The notes under the pieces were generated by a model that saw only the letters and a program-made list of their open reading frames with translations, had not been told where the DNA came from and did no database searches. Both the position numbers and the translations under genes were made by a program. 64,000 bases of DNA from Centroberyx gerrardi. Lineage: Eukaryota; Chordata; Actinopteri; Beryciformes; Berycidae. Shown here one piece after another: positions 63,664-64,000 of the stretch (within the stretch, counting starts at the first letter, position 1; the number at the start of each line of letters is the position of its first letter). The stretch is from positions 25,912,859-25,976,858 of the forward strand of contig NC_136000.1 of NCBI RefSeq assembly GCF_048128805.1, written 5' to 3'.

Positions 63664-63962
63664 AAACACACACAGGTCGGAAGAAGTGAAGAAGAGAGTG
63701 TATTTAAGAGAGAAAAAGAAGACGGAGAGAAAGAGGGGCGGTGACGGAGGAATAAAAAGAGACATGTTTGGGTCTTTGTGCTTCTTGTTTGTTTGAGTGT
63801 GTGTGTGTGTGCGTGTGCGTGTGTGTGTGCGTGTGCGTGTGTGTGTGTGTGTCTGTGCGTGTGCCCAAAGCGTAGTGTGGGAGAGGCGGACAGGCTGCTT
63901 GGCCACACTCACGGGGCTGAAAACACAGATGCCCATTGTGTTCACACACCTCGTGGGTATCA

Positions 63963-63997
<35 letters not shown>

Positions 63998-64000
63998 TGT

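Overview
The window is nuclear DNA from a vertebrate, almost certainly a ray-finned (teleost) fish. Genes are split by GT-AG introns, many only 75-200 bp long. The non-coding DNA is full of (GT/CA)n and (CT/GA)n microsatellites, tRNA-derived SINEs, LINE remnants and short inverted-repeat transposons of kinds common in teleosts. There is no bacterial, viral or plasmid organisation, and the bases are not compacted into operons.

Four protein genes can be rebuilt exon by exon. (1) bbs2 (+, 1988-9146): 17 coding exons, 712 residues, BBSome subunit. (2) b3gnt9 (+, 16580-19721): 6 coding exons, 494 residues, a Golgi GT31 glycosyltransferase. (3) phaf1 (C16orf70/MYTHO; -, 30159-41751): 16 coding exons, 427 residues, autophagy factor. 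(4) cbfb (-, 50736-57770 and beyond the right edge): the last three coding exons of core-binding factor beta; the first three are outside the window. In every gene the exon phases close exactly, so these models are strong. B3GNT9, C16orf70/PHAF1 and CBFB are neighbours on human 16q22.1 and BBS2 lies on 16q, so this is a conserved block with BBS2 next to the cluster.

Layout: 1-1987 holds a LINE 3' tail, a tandem repeat with a perfect 23-bp hairpin, and the bbs2 promoter with an ETS site and an RFX-like X-box. 9147-16579 is the bbs2 3' UTR, intergenic DNA with a transposon remnant, a CpG-rich patch and the b3gnt9 leader. 19722-30158 is the convergent 3' side of b3gnt9 and phaf1, including face-to-face poly(A) signals near 23.5 kb, a Harbinger-like MITE and a diverged minisatellite that runs into the last phaf1 codons. 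41752-50735 separates phaf1 from cbfb and holds the phaf1 promoter and a decayed LINE-like reverse transcriptase. 57771-64000 is cbfb intron sequence dominated by microsatellites, with a TTAA-flanked MITE.

The four genes do not form one pathway: they act in ciliary trafficking, glycan extension, autophagy and transcription. The most unusual signal is inside phaf1, where pieces of at least two and probably three coding exons recur as decayed copies in the adjacent introns. I see no evidence of a wholly new multi-gene system.
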